Below are positions 55,609 to 63,916 of a stretch of DNA of 64,000 nt, piece by piece. The stretch covers positions 124,001 to 188,000 of the forward strand of contig NZ_JABWQX020000001.1 of the NCBI RefSeq assembly GCF_014268655.2, written 5' to 3'. A model generated the notes under the pieces. It was given only the letters and a program-made list of their open reading frames with translations, was not told where the DNA came from and did no database searches. The DNA comes from Pseudomonas marvdashtae (lineage in GTDB: Bacteria > Pseudomonadota > Gammaproteobacteria > Pseudomonadales > Pseudomonadaceae). Position 1 is the first letter of the stretch. Each line of letters starts with the position of its first letter. A program made the position numbers and the translations under genes.

Positions 55609-56154
55609 TCAGATCGCTGGCGGCCCCGGATACCCGCAATGGGCCCAGGACTCGGGCCGGCTGTACCAGGCCATCATGACCATTTGCAGCAACGAGCTGT
55701 GGCCTTGGCGCAGCAGACTCAGCGAGCTGTTTTCCCAGCGCGACAGAAACTCTTGGATGTCATGGACGCTGGCGTTTTCCCACGCGCCCCAGACTCCAGT
55801 CAGCGGTCCGCGGGTTACTCCCAGCGTGAGCACGTCGAACAACTGGCGCGTGAGCTTGAGCATGGACGGCGACAGATGCGCCAGTCCACGATCCAGGCTT
55901 TGCAGCGTGGCACCAGCGGCGGCGGGGATTGTTTCACCCGCCACGGCGGCGTTCAGCATCACCGGAATGACGGCGTGCAAAAATGGCAGGTCGCTATCGC
56001 GTAGCGCCAACAATCCATTGGCCGGTTGACTGGACGAGCAACCGCTCAGGCTGGCGCCCACACCAACGGTTGCCAAAAAAACGCTGGCGCCCAGGCTCAA
56101 TTGCAGCAGGCCGCGTCGTGACAGGGCGGGCGTATCGGTCAGGCTTGGGTTCAT
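55609..56154 (-). CDS. laoB: LaoB, Tat-exported lipoprotein-like protein
   Basis: 181-residue protein with a twin-arginine export signal: LSRRGLLQLSLGASVFLATV, then a lipobox-like LSGC. The mature chain holds PVMLNAAVAGETIPAAAGAT and is otherwise unrecognised. It sits between the aldehyde dehydrogenase and the GMC enzyme, so it may act as an accessory subunit or membrane carrier. The start is either MNPSLTD (chosen) or eight codons earlier, and neither has a strong ribosome-binding site. Confidence 0.75.
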   Translation of the reverse strand: MNPSLTDTPALSRRGLLQLSLGASVFLATVGVGASLSGCSSSQPANGLLALRDSDLPFLHAVIPVMLNAAVAGETIPAAAGATLQSLDRGLAHLSPSMLKLTRQLFDVLTLGVTRGPLTGVWGAWENASVHDIQEFLSRWENSSLSLLRQGHSSLLQMVMMAWYSRPESWAHCGYPGPPAI

Positions 56155-56180
56155 TATTGTTATTACCCGGGAGACCATCG

Positions 56181-57611
56181 TTAGCGGATAAACAGCTTTT
56201 GGATCAGCGTCTGCAGCGGCTTGCCATAGGGCGGATAAATCAGCTTTGCGGCGTTGAATCGTTGTTTGGTCAGCACGCTCTTGGCCTTGCTGAAGGTCAG
56301 GAATCCCTCGTGGCCGTGATAGTGCCCCATCCCCGAGGCGCCAATGCCGCCAAACGGCATGTCGTCCTGGGCCACGTGCAACAAGGTGTCATTCAGGCAT
56401 ACGCCGCCGGAATGGGTTTGTTCGAGCACGCGATTCTGTTCAGCCTTGTTGTAGCCGAAGTAATAGAGCGCCAGCGGACGTGGCCGCTGGTTAATGTAGG
56501 CAAACGCCTGGTCGAGGTGCTCGTAAGGCACGATGGGTAGCAGTGGCCCGAAGATTTCGTCCTGCATGACGGTCATGTCATCGGTGACGTTAAGCAAAAG
56601 GCTGTGGGCCATGCGTCGGCCCTGGCCCTGGTCGAACAACTCGATCAACAGCGCGCCCTTGCTGGTGGCATCGCTGATATAGCCGTTGAGTCGCGCCAGT
56701 TGTCGTTCATTGATAATCGCGGTGTAGTCCGGATTGTCGCTCAGCGTCGGATAGAACCCGCGCACGGCCTCGCGATATGCCTCGACGAACGCCCCGACCC
56801 GATTCTGGGGGACCAGCACATAATCCGGCGCCACACAGGTTTGCCCGGCATTGAGGGTCTTGCCGAAGGCGATGCGCTCGGCGGCGTCCTTGAGTGGTAC
56901 GTCGTCTGAAACGATGGCGGGAGATTTGCCGCCGAGCTCAAGGGTGACGGGGGTCAGGTTTTCAGCGGCGGCACGCATCACGTGCTTGCCGATGCTGGTG
57001 GCGCCGGTGAACAGCAGGTGATCGAACGGCAACCTGGAGAACGCGACGCCGACATCCGCCTCGCCAAGCACGACGCACACCAGATCCTGAGGAAAGATCC
57101 GCGCCAGCAATTGCTTGAGCAACAAACCAGTGGTGGGGGTCGATTCGCTGAGTTTGAGCATCACCCGGTTACCCGCCGACAACGCCCCCACCAAGGGACC
57201 GATGGCCAGGAAAAGCGGATAGTTCCACGGCACGATGACCCCGACCACGCCCAGCGGCTGATAGACCACTTTCGCCGACGCCGGCTGGAAGGCGATGCCG
57301 ACCTTGCGCCGGGAAGGCTTCATCCAACCCTTGAGGTGTCGGCTGGCGTAATGAATGCCGTGCAGGCTCGGCATCAGCTCGGCCAGCAACGTTTCGTCTG
57401 CGCTGCGGTGGCTGAAATCGTCGCTGATGGCATTGATCAGCGCCTGTCGTTCGTTGCTCAACAGTTCACGCAATGCCTTGAGCCATTGCAGGCGCTGTTC
57501 GGCCGGCGGCATCGGGTGAGCGGCGTAGGCTTGGCGCTGGGCGGCAAAGAGTGCCTGGAGTTCGTCCAGCTGCTGTTGGGACTCGTGCAAATAAGCAACG
57601 TCGGCAGGCAT
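56181..57611 (-). CDS. laoC: Aldehyde dehydrogenase LaoC (coniferyl-aldehyde-dehydrogenase type)
   Basis: NAD(P)-dependent aldehyde dehydrogenase, 476 residues, oxidising the aldehyde formed by LaoA. Conserved blocks are the cofactor-site VIVPWNYPLFLAIGPLVGAL, the catalytic Glu in VTLELGGKSPAIV and the nucleophile Cys in NAGQTCVAPDYVLVP. The distal Glu lies in QDEIFGPLLPIVPY. It is the first gene of the operon, with start codon 57609-57611, about 36 bases from a palindrome that is a likely LaoR operator. Confidence 0.93.
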   Translation of the reverse strand: MPADVAYLHESQQQLDELQALFAAQRQAYAAHPMPPAEQRLQWLKALRELLSNERQALINAISDDFSHRSADETLLAELMPSLHGIHYASRHLKGWMKPSRRKVGIAFQPASAKVVYQPLGVVGVIVPWNYPLFLAIGPLVGALSAGNRVMLKLSESTPTTGLLLKQLLARIFPQDLVCVVLGEADVGVAFSRLPFDHLLFTGATSIGKHVMRAAAENLTPVTLELGGKSPAIVSDDVPLKDAAERIAFGKTLNAGQTCVAPDYVLVPQNRVGAFVEAYREAVRGFYPTLSDNPDYTAIINERQLARLNGYISDATSKGALLIELFDQGQGRRMAHSLLLNVTDDMTVMQDEIFGPLLPIVPYEHLDQAFAYINQRPRPLALYYFGYNKAEQNRVLEQTHSGGVCLNDTLLHVAQDDMPFGGIGASGMGHYHGHEGFLTFSKAKSVLTKQRFNAAKLIYPPYGKPLQTLIQKLFIR

Positions 57612-57646
57612 GGCGGCACCGGATAATTGTTATAGTCGATGCTTTC

Positions 57647-57662
57647 TAGAGCTTATGCTCTA
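57647..57662. promoter_or_regulatory. Candidate LaoR operator
   Basis: A perfect 6-4-6 palindrome, TAGAGC-TTAT-GCTCTA, lies in the divergent promoter region between laoC and laoR. It has the size and symmetry of a TetR-family operator. The flanks are near-symmetric (TTTC and AAAA). Confidence 0.6.
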
Positions 57663-57759
57663 AAAAGTCAAATGAGCGGTGGAAAATGGCTTGGGTTTTA
57701 TCCTGTGACCGATAGGTCGTAAGATGCCCTTCAATTACTTTTTCATTAAAGCCCAAGCC

Positions 57760-58431
57760 ATGGCCCCACGAATAAAAACCAGCGAGCGCATCGTGCAGAA
57801 CAGCCTGGAGTTGTTCAACCGGCAGGGCGAGCGCAGCATCAGCACCAATCACATCGCCGCCCACATGGACATGTCCCCGGGGAATCTCTATTACCACTTC
57901 CCCAACAAGCAGGCGATTATCGCCGTGCTGTTCAGTGAATACGAAAACCTGGTGGACAGCTTCCTGCGCCCGCCTCAGGGGCGGCCAGCCACGGTGGACG
58001 ACAAGCGTTTCTACCTGCAGGAGTTGCTATCGGCAATGTGGCGCTACCGCTTCCTGCATCGAGATCTGGAACATCTGCTCGACAGTGACCCGGAACTTGC
58101 GGCGCGCTACCGACGGTTTTCCCAGCGCTGCCTGATCCATGGCACCGCTATCTATGAGGGCTTTGTTGCCGCCGGCATCCTGGAGATGGACCGTGTGCAG
58201 ATCGAGTCGCTGACGCTCAACGCCTGGATCATCCTGACCTCCTGGGTACGGTTCCTCTGCACTACGCGGGAAAACTCCAGCCATCTGAGCGAACAGGCCA
58301 TCAAGCGTGGCGTGTATCAAGTGCTCGTGCTGGAGGCGGGCTTCGTCACCGATCAAGCCCGCGAAGCGGTGAATGCACTGTTCAAAGAATATTATGTCCC
58401 CCTGGCCCAGACTCTGGAGGAAGGGCAGTAG
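57760..58431 (+). CDS. laoR: TetR-family repressor LaoR
   Basis: 223-residue DNA-binding regulator divergent from the lao operon. The helix-turn-helix is RIVQNSLELFNRQGERSIST, then NHIAAHMDMSPGNLYYHFPN. The C-terminal ligand domain starts near residue 60 and probably binds a long-chain acyl or alcohol ligand, as expected for lao. The start is ambiguous: I use ATG 57760 (MAPRIKTSER, the common family beginning), but ATG 57724, in frame and preceded by AGGT, would add 12 residues. Confidence 0.85.
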   Translation: MAPRIKTSERIVQNSLELFNRQGERSISTNHIAAHMDMSPGNLYYHFPNKQAIIAVLFSEYENLVDSFLRPPQGRPATVDDKRFYLQELLSAMWRYRFLHRDLEHLLDSDPELAARYRRFSQRCLIHGTAIYEGFVAAGILEMDRVQIESLTLNAWIILTSWVRFLCTTRENSSHLSEQAIKRGVYQVLVLEAGFVTDQAREAVNALFKEYYVPLAQTLEEGQ

Positions 58432-58466
58432 GATCGGACCCCCTGAACCCGTTACAGGAGCTCACC

Positions 58467-59321
58467 ATGCCCATCGCTCAACTCATCAGTCCCCAAGGCC
58501 TTGAACAGAGGCGAACAGATCCCGGGCTGGTGATTCTTGATTGTCGTTTTGCCTTGGAGGATCCGGACTACGGCCAACGCAGCTACGCCGAAGGCCATAT
58601 TGCCGGAGCGTCGTTCGCGGACCTTGAGCGGGATCTGAGCGGGCCGGTGATCAAGGGTGTGACCGGGCGCCATCCGCTGCCCGATCCTGAAGCCTTGATC
58701 GCGCGCCTGCGTGCCTGGGGCATCGGCAACGACAGCACCATCGTGCTGTACGACGATGGTCCCGGCGCCTATGCCGCCCGGGCTTGGTGGCTGCTGGTGT
58801 GGCTGGGCAAGCGTGACGGTGTCTACATCCTGGATGGTGGTCTCAAGGCCTGGCACTCGGCGGGCTTGCCGCTGAGTCTCGATCCACCTGCAAATCAGCC
58901 TGGGACGTTCAGCGGTTCGGCGGACGCGAATCTGCTGCTCGACGCCGAAACGTTGCAACAGCGCCTCGGCCAGTCGGACATGACGTTGCTGGATGCGCGG
59001 GCATTGCCCCGTTTCAAGGGCGATGTCGAGCCGATCGACCCGGTGGCCGGGCACATCCCTGGCGCGCAGTGCGCAGCTTTCACCGACAACCTGGGCGCCG
59101 ATGGACGATTCCTGCCTGCAGGCCAGCTCAAGCTGCGCTTCGCTGAAAAGTTGGGCGATCGCCCGCCGAGCGGGCTGGTGGCCTATTGCGGCTCCGGCGT
59201 GACGGCCTGCCATAACCTGTTTGCCTTGTGCTTGGCGGGGCATCCGTTGGGCAAGTTATATGCGGGATCCTGGAGCGAGTGGATCAATGATCCGCAGCGG
59301 GGCGTGGCGAAGGGCGAGTAA
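58467..59321 (+). CDS. 3-mercaptopyruvate sulfurtransferase (double rhodanese)
   Basis: 284-residue sulfurtransferase with two rhodanese domains, moving sulfur from mercaptopyruvate (or thiosulfate) to acceptors. The C-terminal domain has the active Cys241 in LVAYCGSGVTACHNLF; the CGSGVT loop is characteristic of mercaptopyruvate enzymes (SseA type). The N-terminal domain lacks the cysteine, as usual. GAG in front of the ATG (GAGCTCACC) is a ribosome-binding candidate. Its 3' end overlaps the converging YheT-type gene by 38 bases. Confidence 0.9.
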   Translation: MPIAQLISPQGLEQRRTDPGLVILDCRFALEDPDYGQRSYAEGHIAGASFADLERDLSGPVIKGVTGRHPLPDPEALIARLRAWGIGNDSTIVLYDDGPGAYAARAWWLLVWLGKRDGVYILDGGLKAWHSAGLPLSLDPPANQPGTFSGSADANLLLDAETLQQRLGQSDMTLLDARALPRFKGDVEPIDPVAGHIPGAQCAAFTDNLGADGRFLPAGQLKLRFAEKLGDRPPSGLVAYCGSGVTACHNLFALCLAGHPLGKLYAGSWSEWINDPQRGVAKGE

Positions 59322-60315
59322 TGCCATGCGAGGCCAAGCTGGCCAGCCATTCGGGTACGCGTCGTTCGAGATAGTAGCCCGGGCGCCGCAATGTTCCGTC
59401 GACAAACCCGACATGGCCGCCCTGGGCATGCAATTCGAGTTGGGTGGAGCCTGACAGCTCCGCCGGTTCGGGCAAGCTGTGGGGAAACACGAACGGATCG
59501 TCGGCGGCCTGGATAAGCAGGGTTGGGGTTCTTATCCCGGTGATGAAATAGCGGCTGGAGGCGCGACGATAATAATCGGCCGCATCCGAGTAACCGTGCA
59601 GCGGCGCGGTCACCCGGCCATCGAAATCCCAGAACGTGCGCATGTTGTCCAGCGAGCCCAGCGCGGCCAGGGCGGCAAGCCCGTCATGACGCCCGTCATG
59701 CTGGAATTGACGCTGTTTGTTGCGCACATAGGCGAGCATTTCGCGCATGAAATGGGCCTGGTAGAACCTGGAGAACCCTTGCCCGATGCGGTCGGCGCAT
59801 TGATCCAGGCGGAACGGCACTGAAACCGCCACTGCTCCCTGCAATTGGCTGTCGCTGCCGGTTTCCCCCAAGTGCTTGAGCAACACGTTGCCGCCGAGTG
59901 AATAACCCACCGCGAACAACGGTGCCAACGGCCGCCGGGCCCGAAGGTGAGCGATAGCGGCGGCCAGGTCTTCGCTGACGCCCGAATGATAGCTACGGGG
60001 CAACAGGTTGGGTTCTCCCGAGCACCCGCGCCAGTTCAAGGCGACGCTGGCCCAACCCTTAGCGTCGAGCGCTCGCTGCAGGCCGGCCACATAGGGTGAG
60101 TTGGAAGAGCCGGTCAGCCCATGCAGTACCAACACTAATGGTGCATCGGCACTGTGCGGGCCGTGCCAGTCGAGATCCAGGAAGTCACCGTCTTCGAGCC
60201 ACAGCCGTTCGCGCTCGCGTTCGATGTGGACAGTCTTGCGCCAAAGCGGTCCCCATAGCGTCTGCAGGTGTGGATTAGCCAGGCCGAAGGCCGGTGTAAA
60301 TCGTTGGCTGGACAT
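59284..60315 (-). CDS. YheT-type alpha/beta hydrolase
   Basis: 343-residue serine hydrolase of the YheT/YbaC-like family. The nucleophile elbow is FAVGYSLGGNVLLKHLG (Ser in GYSLGG). A conserved N-terminal block is FGLANPHLQTLWGPLWR. LVLHGLTGSSNSPYVAGLQR is the oxyanion region, and the C-terminal His is in HAQGGHVGFVDG. No signal peptide is seen; substrates are unknown. I chose MSSQRFTPAF (60315), which matches the usual family beginning; more upstream codons are open. Its stop codon lies inside the sulfurtransferase end. Confidence 0.82.
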   Translation of the reverse strand: MSSQRFTPAFGLANPHLQTLWGPLWRKTVHIERERERLWLEDGDFLDLDWHGPHSADAPLVLVLHGLTGSSNSPYVAGLQRALDAKGWASVALNWRGCSGEPNLLPRSYHSGVSEDLAAAIAHLRARRPLAPLFAVGYSLGGNVLLKHLGETGSDSQLQGAVAVSVPFRLDQCADRIGQGFSRFYQAHFMREMLAYVRNKQRQFQHDGRHDGLAALAALGSLDNMRTFWDFDGRVTAPLHGYSDAADYYRRASSRYFITGIRTPTLLIQAADDPFVFPHSLPEPAELSGSTQLELHAQGGHVGFVDGTLRRPGYYLERRVPEWLASLASHGITRPSPRPAADH

Positions 60316-60394
60316 AGGGGAGTCTACAGGCACGTCGGGTCTCGTCATTTCAAGCATAGGCGCCAGGCGTGGAGGTGCGCCTGGCGCGGCAGCT

Positions 60395-61861
60395 TTAAAT
60401 TGCCATAAAGGCCTGCGCGGCGCGACATCTGTCCTGTGCAAGGGCATCGGCCGACGGTGCCACTGGCGCTGGCAAGGGTTGCTGCTCGACCGTGGGACCC
60501 ACCGTCACAACGTGCCAGGCGTCGGCTGCGAAATGGCGGTTCAGTGTGTCCTTTATTTGCCTGGGGGTCAGTGCCTGCATCTGTTGGACGGTGTAGTCCA
60601 GGTCAAGCGGCAGGTCATCTCGATTTATCCTGACCAATTGATCGAGAATCTGTGCATTGTTGGCGCTGTCATGAGCAATCGAACTCCGCATCCGGCCTTT
60701 CAGTTGGTCAACTTCCTGTTGCGTCGGCCCGTCGCGCAGATAGTCGGTGAACATTGAGCGCACCAACGCCTGAGTGCCTTGGTTGAAGTGTGGACTGGTC
60801 CGAAGCGAGATGATCGCCAGGGCGCCATCGGCCCAGTCCCAGTGCAGGATCCTGGTGCCATACACCAGGCCGCGCTTTTCCCTCAGCTCCGTCATTAACC
60901 GGTTCTTGAAAATCCGGTTCGCCGCATCCAGCGCAAGATAGTCGGCATGCGTGCGCGGCACGCTGGGCTGGGCGAGCAGAAGTTGGGTTTGTTGCTGCGC
61001 CCGTTCCAGATGGCTGTTCGTTGGCGTGCCAACCGAGGAGGGGTCGTCGGGACGAGCGGCCTGGTTGGTGCCGGGCAAGGCACTGCTGATCTGTTGGCTG
61101 ATCAGTTGGGCCTGTTCGAGCGTGAGGTCGCCGACCAAGGTGATCTGCGCCTTCACCGCCGAGTAGGCTTGCCGATGGAAGTCCTGTACCGCTTGGCGTG
61201 TCAGAGCGTCCAGCGCCTCGTTCGTGCCGAACATCGGTTGGGCATAAGGGTGCTTGGGCGCCAGTTGTTCCTTGAGGTGTTGGTGCGCGATGTCCGTCGG
61301 GTTCTGTCGGTCACGCAGAAGTATGTCTTTCGCCTCGTTTTTCACCCTTGCCAATGCTTCATCACTGAGCAATGGGTTGCCCAATATTTGCGAAAACAAC
61401 CGTAGGGCTGGGGTGCGCTTTTCCATTTCGCTCAAACTGCGCAAGGAAAATGCGCTGCGTTGCGGATCTATCCCCATGCCGAGCCTTGCCCCCAGGCTCT
61501 GAAAGGTGTCGATGATCGCTTGATGGCTTTCCATGCCTGGCACGCCTTCGTTGAGCATGCTGTAGGTTACGCCGGCGAGGCCGGGGATATTGCTCCGGGC
61601 GCTTCCCGCCTCGAAGCTGACATGGACATCGAACATCGGCGATGCCGTCGTACGGACGAACAAGACCTTGCTGCCAGCTGTTGTCTTCCAGCCCTTGACG
61701 GCCAGGGGGCGCGGCTTTGGTGCGACGATGTCTGGCTCAAGCAGCGATTGCAGGCGCACCGTGGAGCCATTCGAAACGGTATCGGCCAAGGCTTGCGCGC
61801 AGCAACCCAACAGTGCGATCCCCAACATCGCAAGACAGCCAGCCTGAGCTGATTTATTCAT
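60395..61861 (-). CDS. M16 peptidase homologue, inactive subunit
   Basis: 488-residue exported M16 (pitrilysin/processing-peptidase) homologue lacking the zinc motif: the position usually HxxEH reads GVTYSMLNEG. It is thus a non-catalytic partner. The signal peptide begins MNKSAQAGCLAMLGIALLGC and may be lipoprotein-type (LLGC) or cleaved after ALA. The C-terminal RMRSSIAHDSANNAQILDQL and QALTPRQIKDTLNRHF fit the second M16 half. It overlaps the active gene by 8 bases, consistent with a heterodimer of the M16B type. Confidence 0.87.
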   Translation of the reverse strand: MNKSAQAGCLAMLGIALLGCCAQALADTVSNGSTVRLQSLLEPDIVAPKPRPLAVKGWKTTAGSKVLFVRTTASPMFDVHVSFEAGSARSNIPGLAGVTYSMLNEGVPGMESHQAIIDTFQSLGARLGMGIDPQRSAFSLRSLSEMEKRTPALRLFSQILGNPLLSDEALARVKNEAKDILLRDRQNPTDIAHQHLKEQLAPKHPYAQPMFGTNEALDALTRQAVQDFHRQAYSAVKAQITLVGDLTLEQAQLISQQISSALPGTNQAARPDDPSSVGTPTNSHLERAQQQTQLLLAQPSVPRTHADYLALDAANRIFKNRLMTELREKRGLVYGTRILHWDWADGALAIISLRTSPHFNQGTQALVRSMFTDYLRDGPTQQEVDQLKGRMRSSIAHDSANNAQILDQLVRINRDDLPLDLDYTVQQMQALTPRQIKDTLNRHFAADAWHVVTVGPTVEQQPLPAPVAPSADALAQDRCRAAQAFMAI

Positions 61862-63191
61862 GGGTTTGCTCCCCTTGGATGTGCGCTATGGTCAGGCGAT
61901 CACGGGTCAGATAGGTCGCGGCGGCTTGTCGGATGTCATCCGGGGTTACTTTTTTCAGCTCGGCAATTTCGTCGTTCATCAATCGCCAGGACAGCCCGTT
62001 GCTCACCAAGGAGCCGAGGAAATGGCCCTGGCCCTCTATTGAGTCCTGGCCGTAAATGTTTTGTGCGATCAGTTGCGTGCGAGCACGTTCCAGCTCATCA
62101 GGCGCGGGGGGATCGGTTCGTAGCTTGTCAAGTTCTTGCCACACGCGCGCCTCGACGTCATTGAGCGAGCCGGTGTAGGCATTGGAGATACGGCCGTCGA
62201 TCAACAGAAGAGCGTCGCCACGTCCCAGCCAGTTGTAATCGGAGGATAGGGCGGAGAACAGCGGCGTCTTGAATTGAAGCTGCGATTGCAGTCGGGCGCT
62301 GCTTGAGCCTGCCAGTAGCATTTGGAGCAAGCGCAAGGCATACACGGTCCGAGGAGGCTCGGCGGTCACCAGCACCGGGACATTGAATGCCATGAGAAAT
62401 TGCGTAGCGGAGTCGGGTACGTCAAGGATGAGCCTGCGTTCGCCGGGTCGGTCCAACTCCAGCGGTGCCCGCGACGCGGTGAAAGGACGGGCGGCTACCG
62501 CCCCAAAGTAAGTTTTTGCCAGCAGCTTGACCTGCTCAAGCGTGACATCGCCAACCACGACCAACACGGCATTGCCGGGCGCATAGCGGGTTTGATACCA
62601 GTCGCGCAAGTCAGCAATGTCGAGTCGCTGCAGGTCGTGCATCCAGCCGATGGTGGGCGTGCGGTAGCCACTTGAAAGATGGGCCAGGCTAAGAAAGCGT
62701 TCCAGGGCCAGCTCTCCGGGGTGGTCCTGGTTCTCGCGCCGTTCCTCCTGGATGACGGCAATTTCCGGCAACCAGTCTTCGGCGCGCAGGTGAGCGGTCG
62801 ACATGAGGTCTGCCATCAGTTCGAACGCGACACCCAAGTGACGAGGCTCAAGGGTTTGATGATGTACGGTGAAATCTTCCCCGGTAAAGGCATTGTATTG
62901 GGCGCCCAGGGTATCCAGGGTCTTCATGGCCTCGCCCGCACAACTCTTGTGGCTACCTTTGTAAACCATATGTTCCAGCGCGTGAGACAGTCCTGAGCGG
63001 CTCGGCGCCTCGTCGGCCGAGCCGACTTTGAACCAGAGTTGCGAGCTGACCAGTGGGGCACGATGATCTTCGCGCACGACCACTTTCAGGCCATTGTCCA
63101 GCGTGAACTCGTGGGTGGGGGGAGAATCGGCTACCGCCACTAGCGGTGCCAACCAGAAGAAAAGCAGCATCCTGCTGCGAAAAACGTCCAT
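61854..63191 (-). CDS. M16 zinc peptidase, active subunit
   Basis: 445-residue exported zinc metallopeptidase. The zinc motif is HALEH (His70, Glu73, His74) in RSGLSHALEHMVYKG, with Glu149/Glu150 (IAVIQEERRENQD) as the third ligand region. The signal peptide runs DVFRSRMLLFFWLAPLVAVA. The start is set at MDVFRSRML; upstream codons are not signal-like. It pairs with the inactive M16 gene directly downstream (8-base overlap). The family processes small peptides or proteins in the periplasm, target unknown. Confidence 0.9.
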   Translation of the reverse strand: MDVFRSRMLLFFWLAPLVAVADSPPTHEFTLDNGLKVVVREDHRAPLVSSQLWFKVGSADEAPSRSGLSHALEHMVYKGSHKSCAGEAMKTLDTLGAQYNAFTGEDFTVHHQTLEPRHLGVAFELMADLMSTAHLRAEDWLPEIAVIQEERRENQDHPGELALERFLSLAHLSSGYRTPTIGWMHDLQRLDIADLRDWYQTRYAPGNAVLVVVGDVTLEQVKLLAKTYFGAVAARPFTASRAPLELDRPGERRLILDVPDSATQFLMAFNVPVLVTAEPPRTVYALRLLQMLLAGSSSARLQSQLQFKTPLFSALSSDYNWLGRGDALLLIDGRISNAYTGSLNDVEARVWQELDKLRTDPPAPDELERARTQLIAQNIYGQDSIEGQGHFLGSLVSNGLSWRLMNDEIAELKKVTPDDIRQAAATYLTRDRLTIAHIQGEQTHE

Positions 63192-63298
63192 GGGTAAAAT
63201 CGTCCTCAGTGGTTCACAAAATTGTGTCACTCACTGTGGCGTTTCCAGGATGGCGGCGTGCGGTAAATAAGTACCGCACCTTCCAAGCGTTTTTCGGT

Positions 63299-63916
63299 TC
63301 ACGCAGGTGCGACTGCTCCAGCGGTGCGTTGCCAGAGCGCGTAGAAGACCCGGCCGGATTTCTGCTCGCGATGCAGGCGCCAGTTGCTCGGCATACCGAG
63401 TGTCGAGGGCGCTGTTTCGCTTTCGGTGTAGACCCATGCGTCGTCCGCCAGCCATTGTCGGTCTTCAAGCAAGGCGCACACGGCAGGCAACAGATTCTGA
63501 TTGAAGGGCGGATCGAGGAAGACGAGGTCGAAGGGCGTCGACGGTTGACCTTCCAGATAGCGCAGCGCATCGGCCGTCTGCACTTGGCCGACGGTGCAAC
63601 GCAGGGTACCCAGGTGTTCTTTCAGGCTGGAGACCGCCAGGCTGCTGGCATCCAGCGCCTGCCCCATGGCGGCGCCACGGGACAGCGCCTCGAGGAACAG
63701 CGCGCCGCTACCGGCGAATGGGTCGAGCACCCTGGCACCTGCTACGTAGGGCGCGAGCCAGTTGAACAAGGTTTCGCGAACCCGGTCCGGGGTCGGGCGC
63801 AAGCCTGGGGCATCCGGGAAGCTCAAGCGTCGGCTGCGCCATTCGCCGCCGATGATGCGCAGTTGGTTCACACCGTTGTGCACGGGTTTCTTGCTGGAAT
63901 TGGATGGACGGGCCAT
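63299..63916 (-). CDS. rsmD: 16S rRNA (guanine966-N2)-methyltransferase
   Basis: SAM-dependent rRNA methyltransferase, 205 residues. The SAM loop is VLDPFAGSGALFLEALSRG (65-81), and the catalytic motif DPPF (135-138) lies in LVFLDPPFNQ. The N-terminal LRIIGGEWRSRRLSFPDAPG through RPTPDRVRETLFNWL is family typical. It is upstream of the M16 pair on the same strand with a 107-base gap. Its ATG overlaps the stop codon of the preceding gene (TAATG). Confidence 0.95.
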   Translation of the reverse strand: MARPSNSSKKPVHNGVNQLRIIGGEWRSRRLSFPDAPGLRPTPDRVRETLFNWLAPYVAGARVLDPFAGSGALFLEALSRGAAMGQALDASSLAVSSLKEHLGTLRCTVGQVQTADALRYLEGQPSTPFDLVFLDPPFNQNLLPAVCALLEDRQWLADDAWVYTESETAPSTLGMPSNWRLHREQKSGRVFYALWQRTAGAVAPA

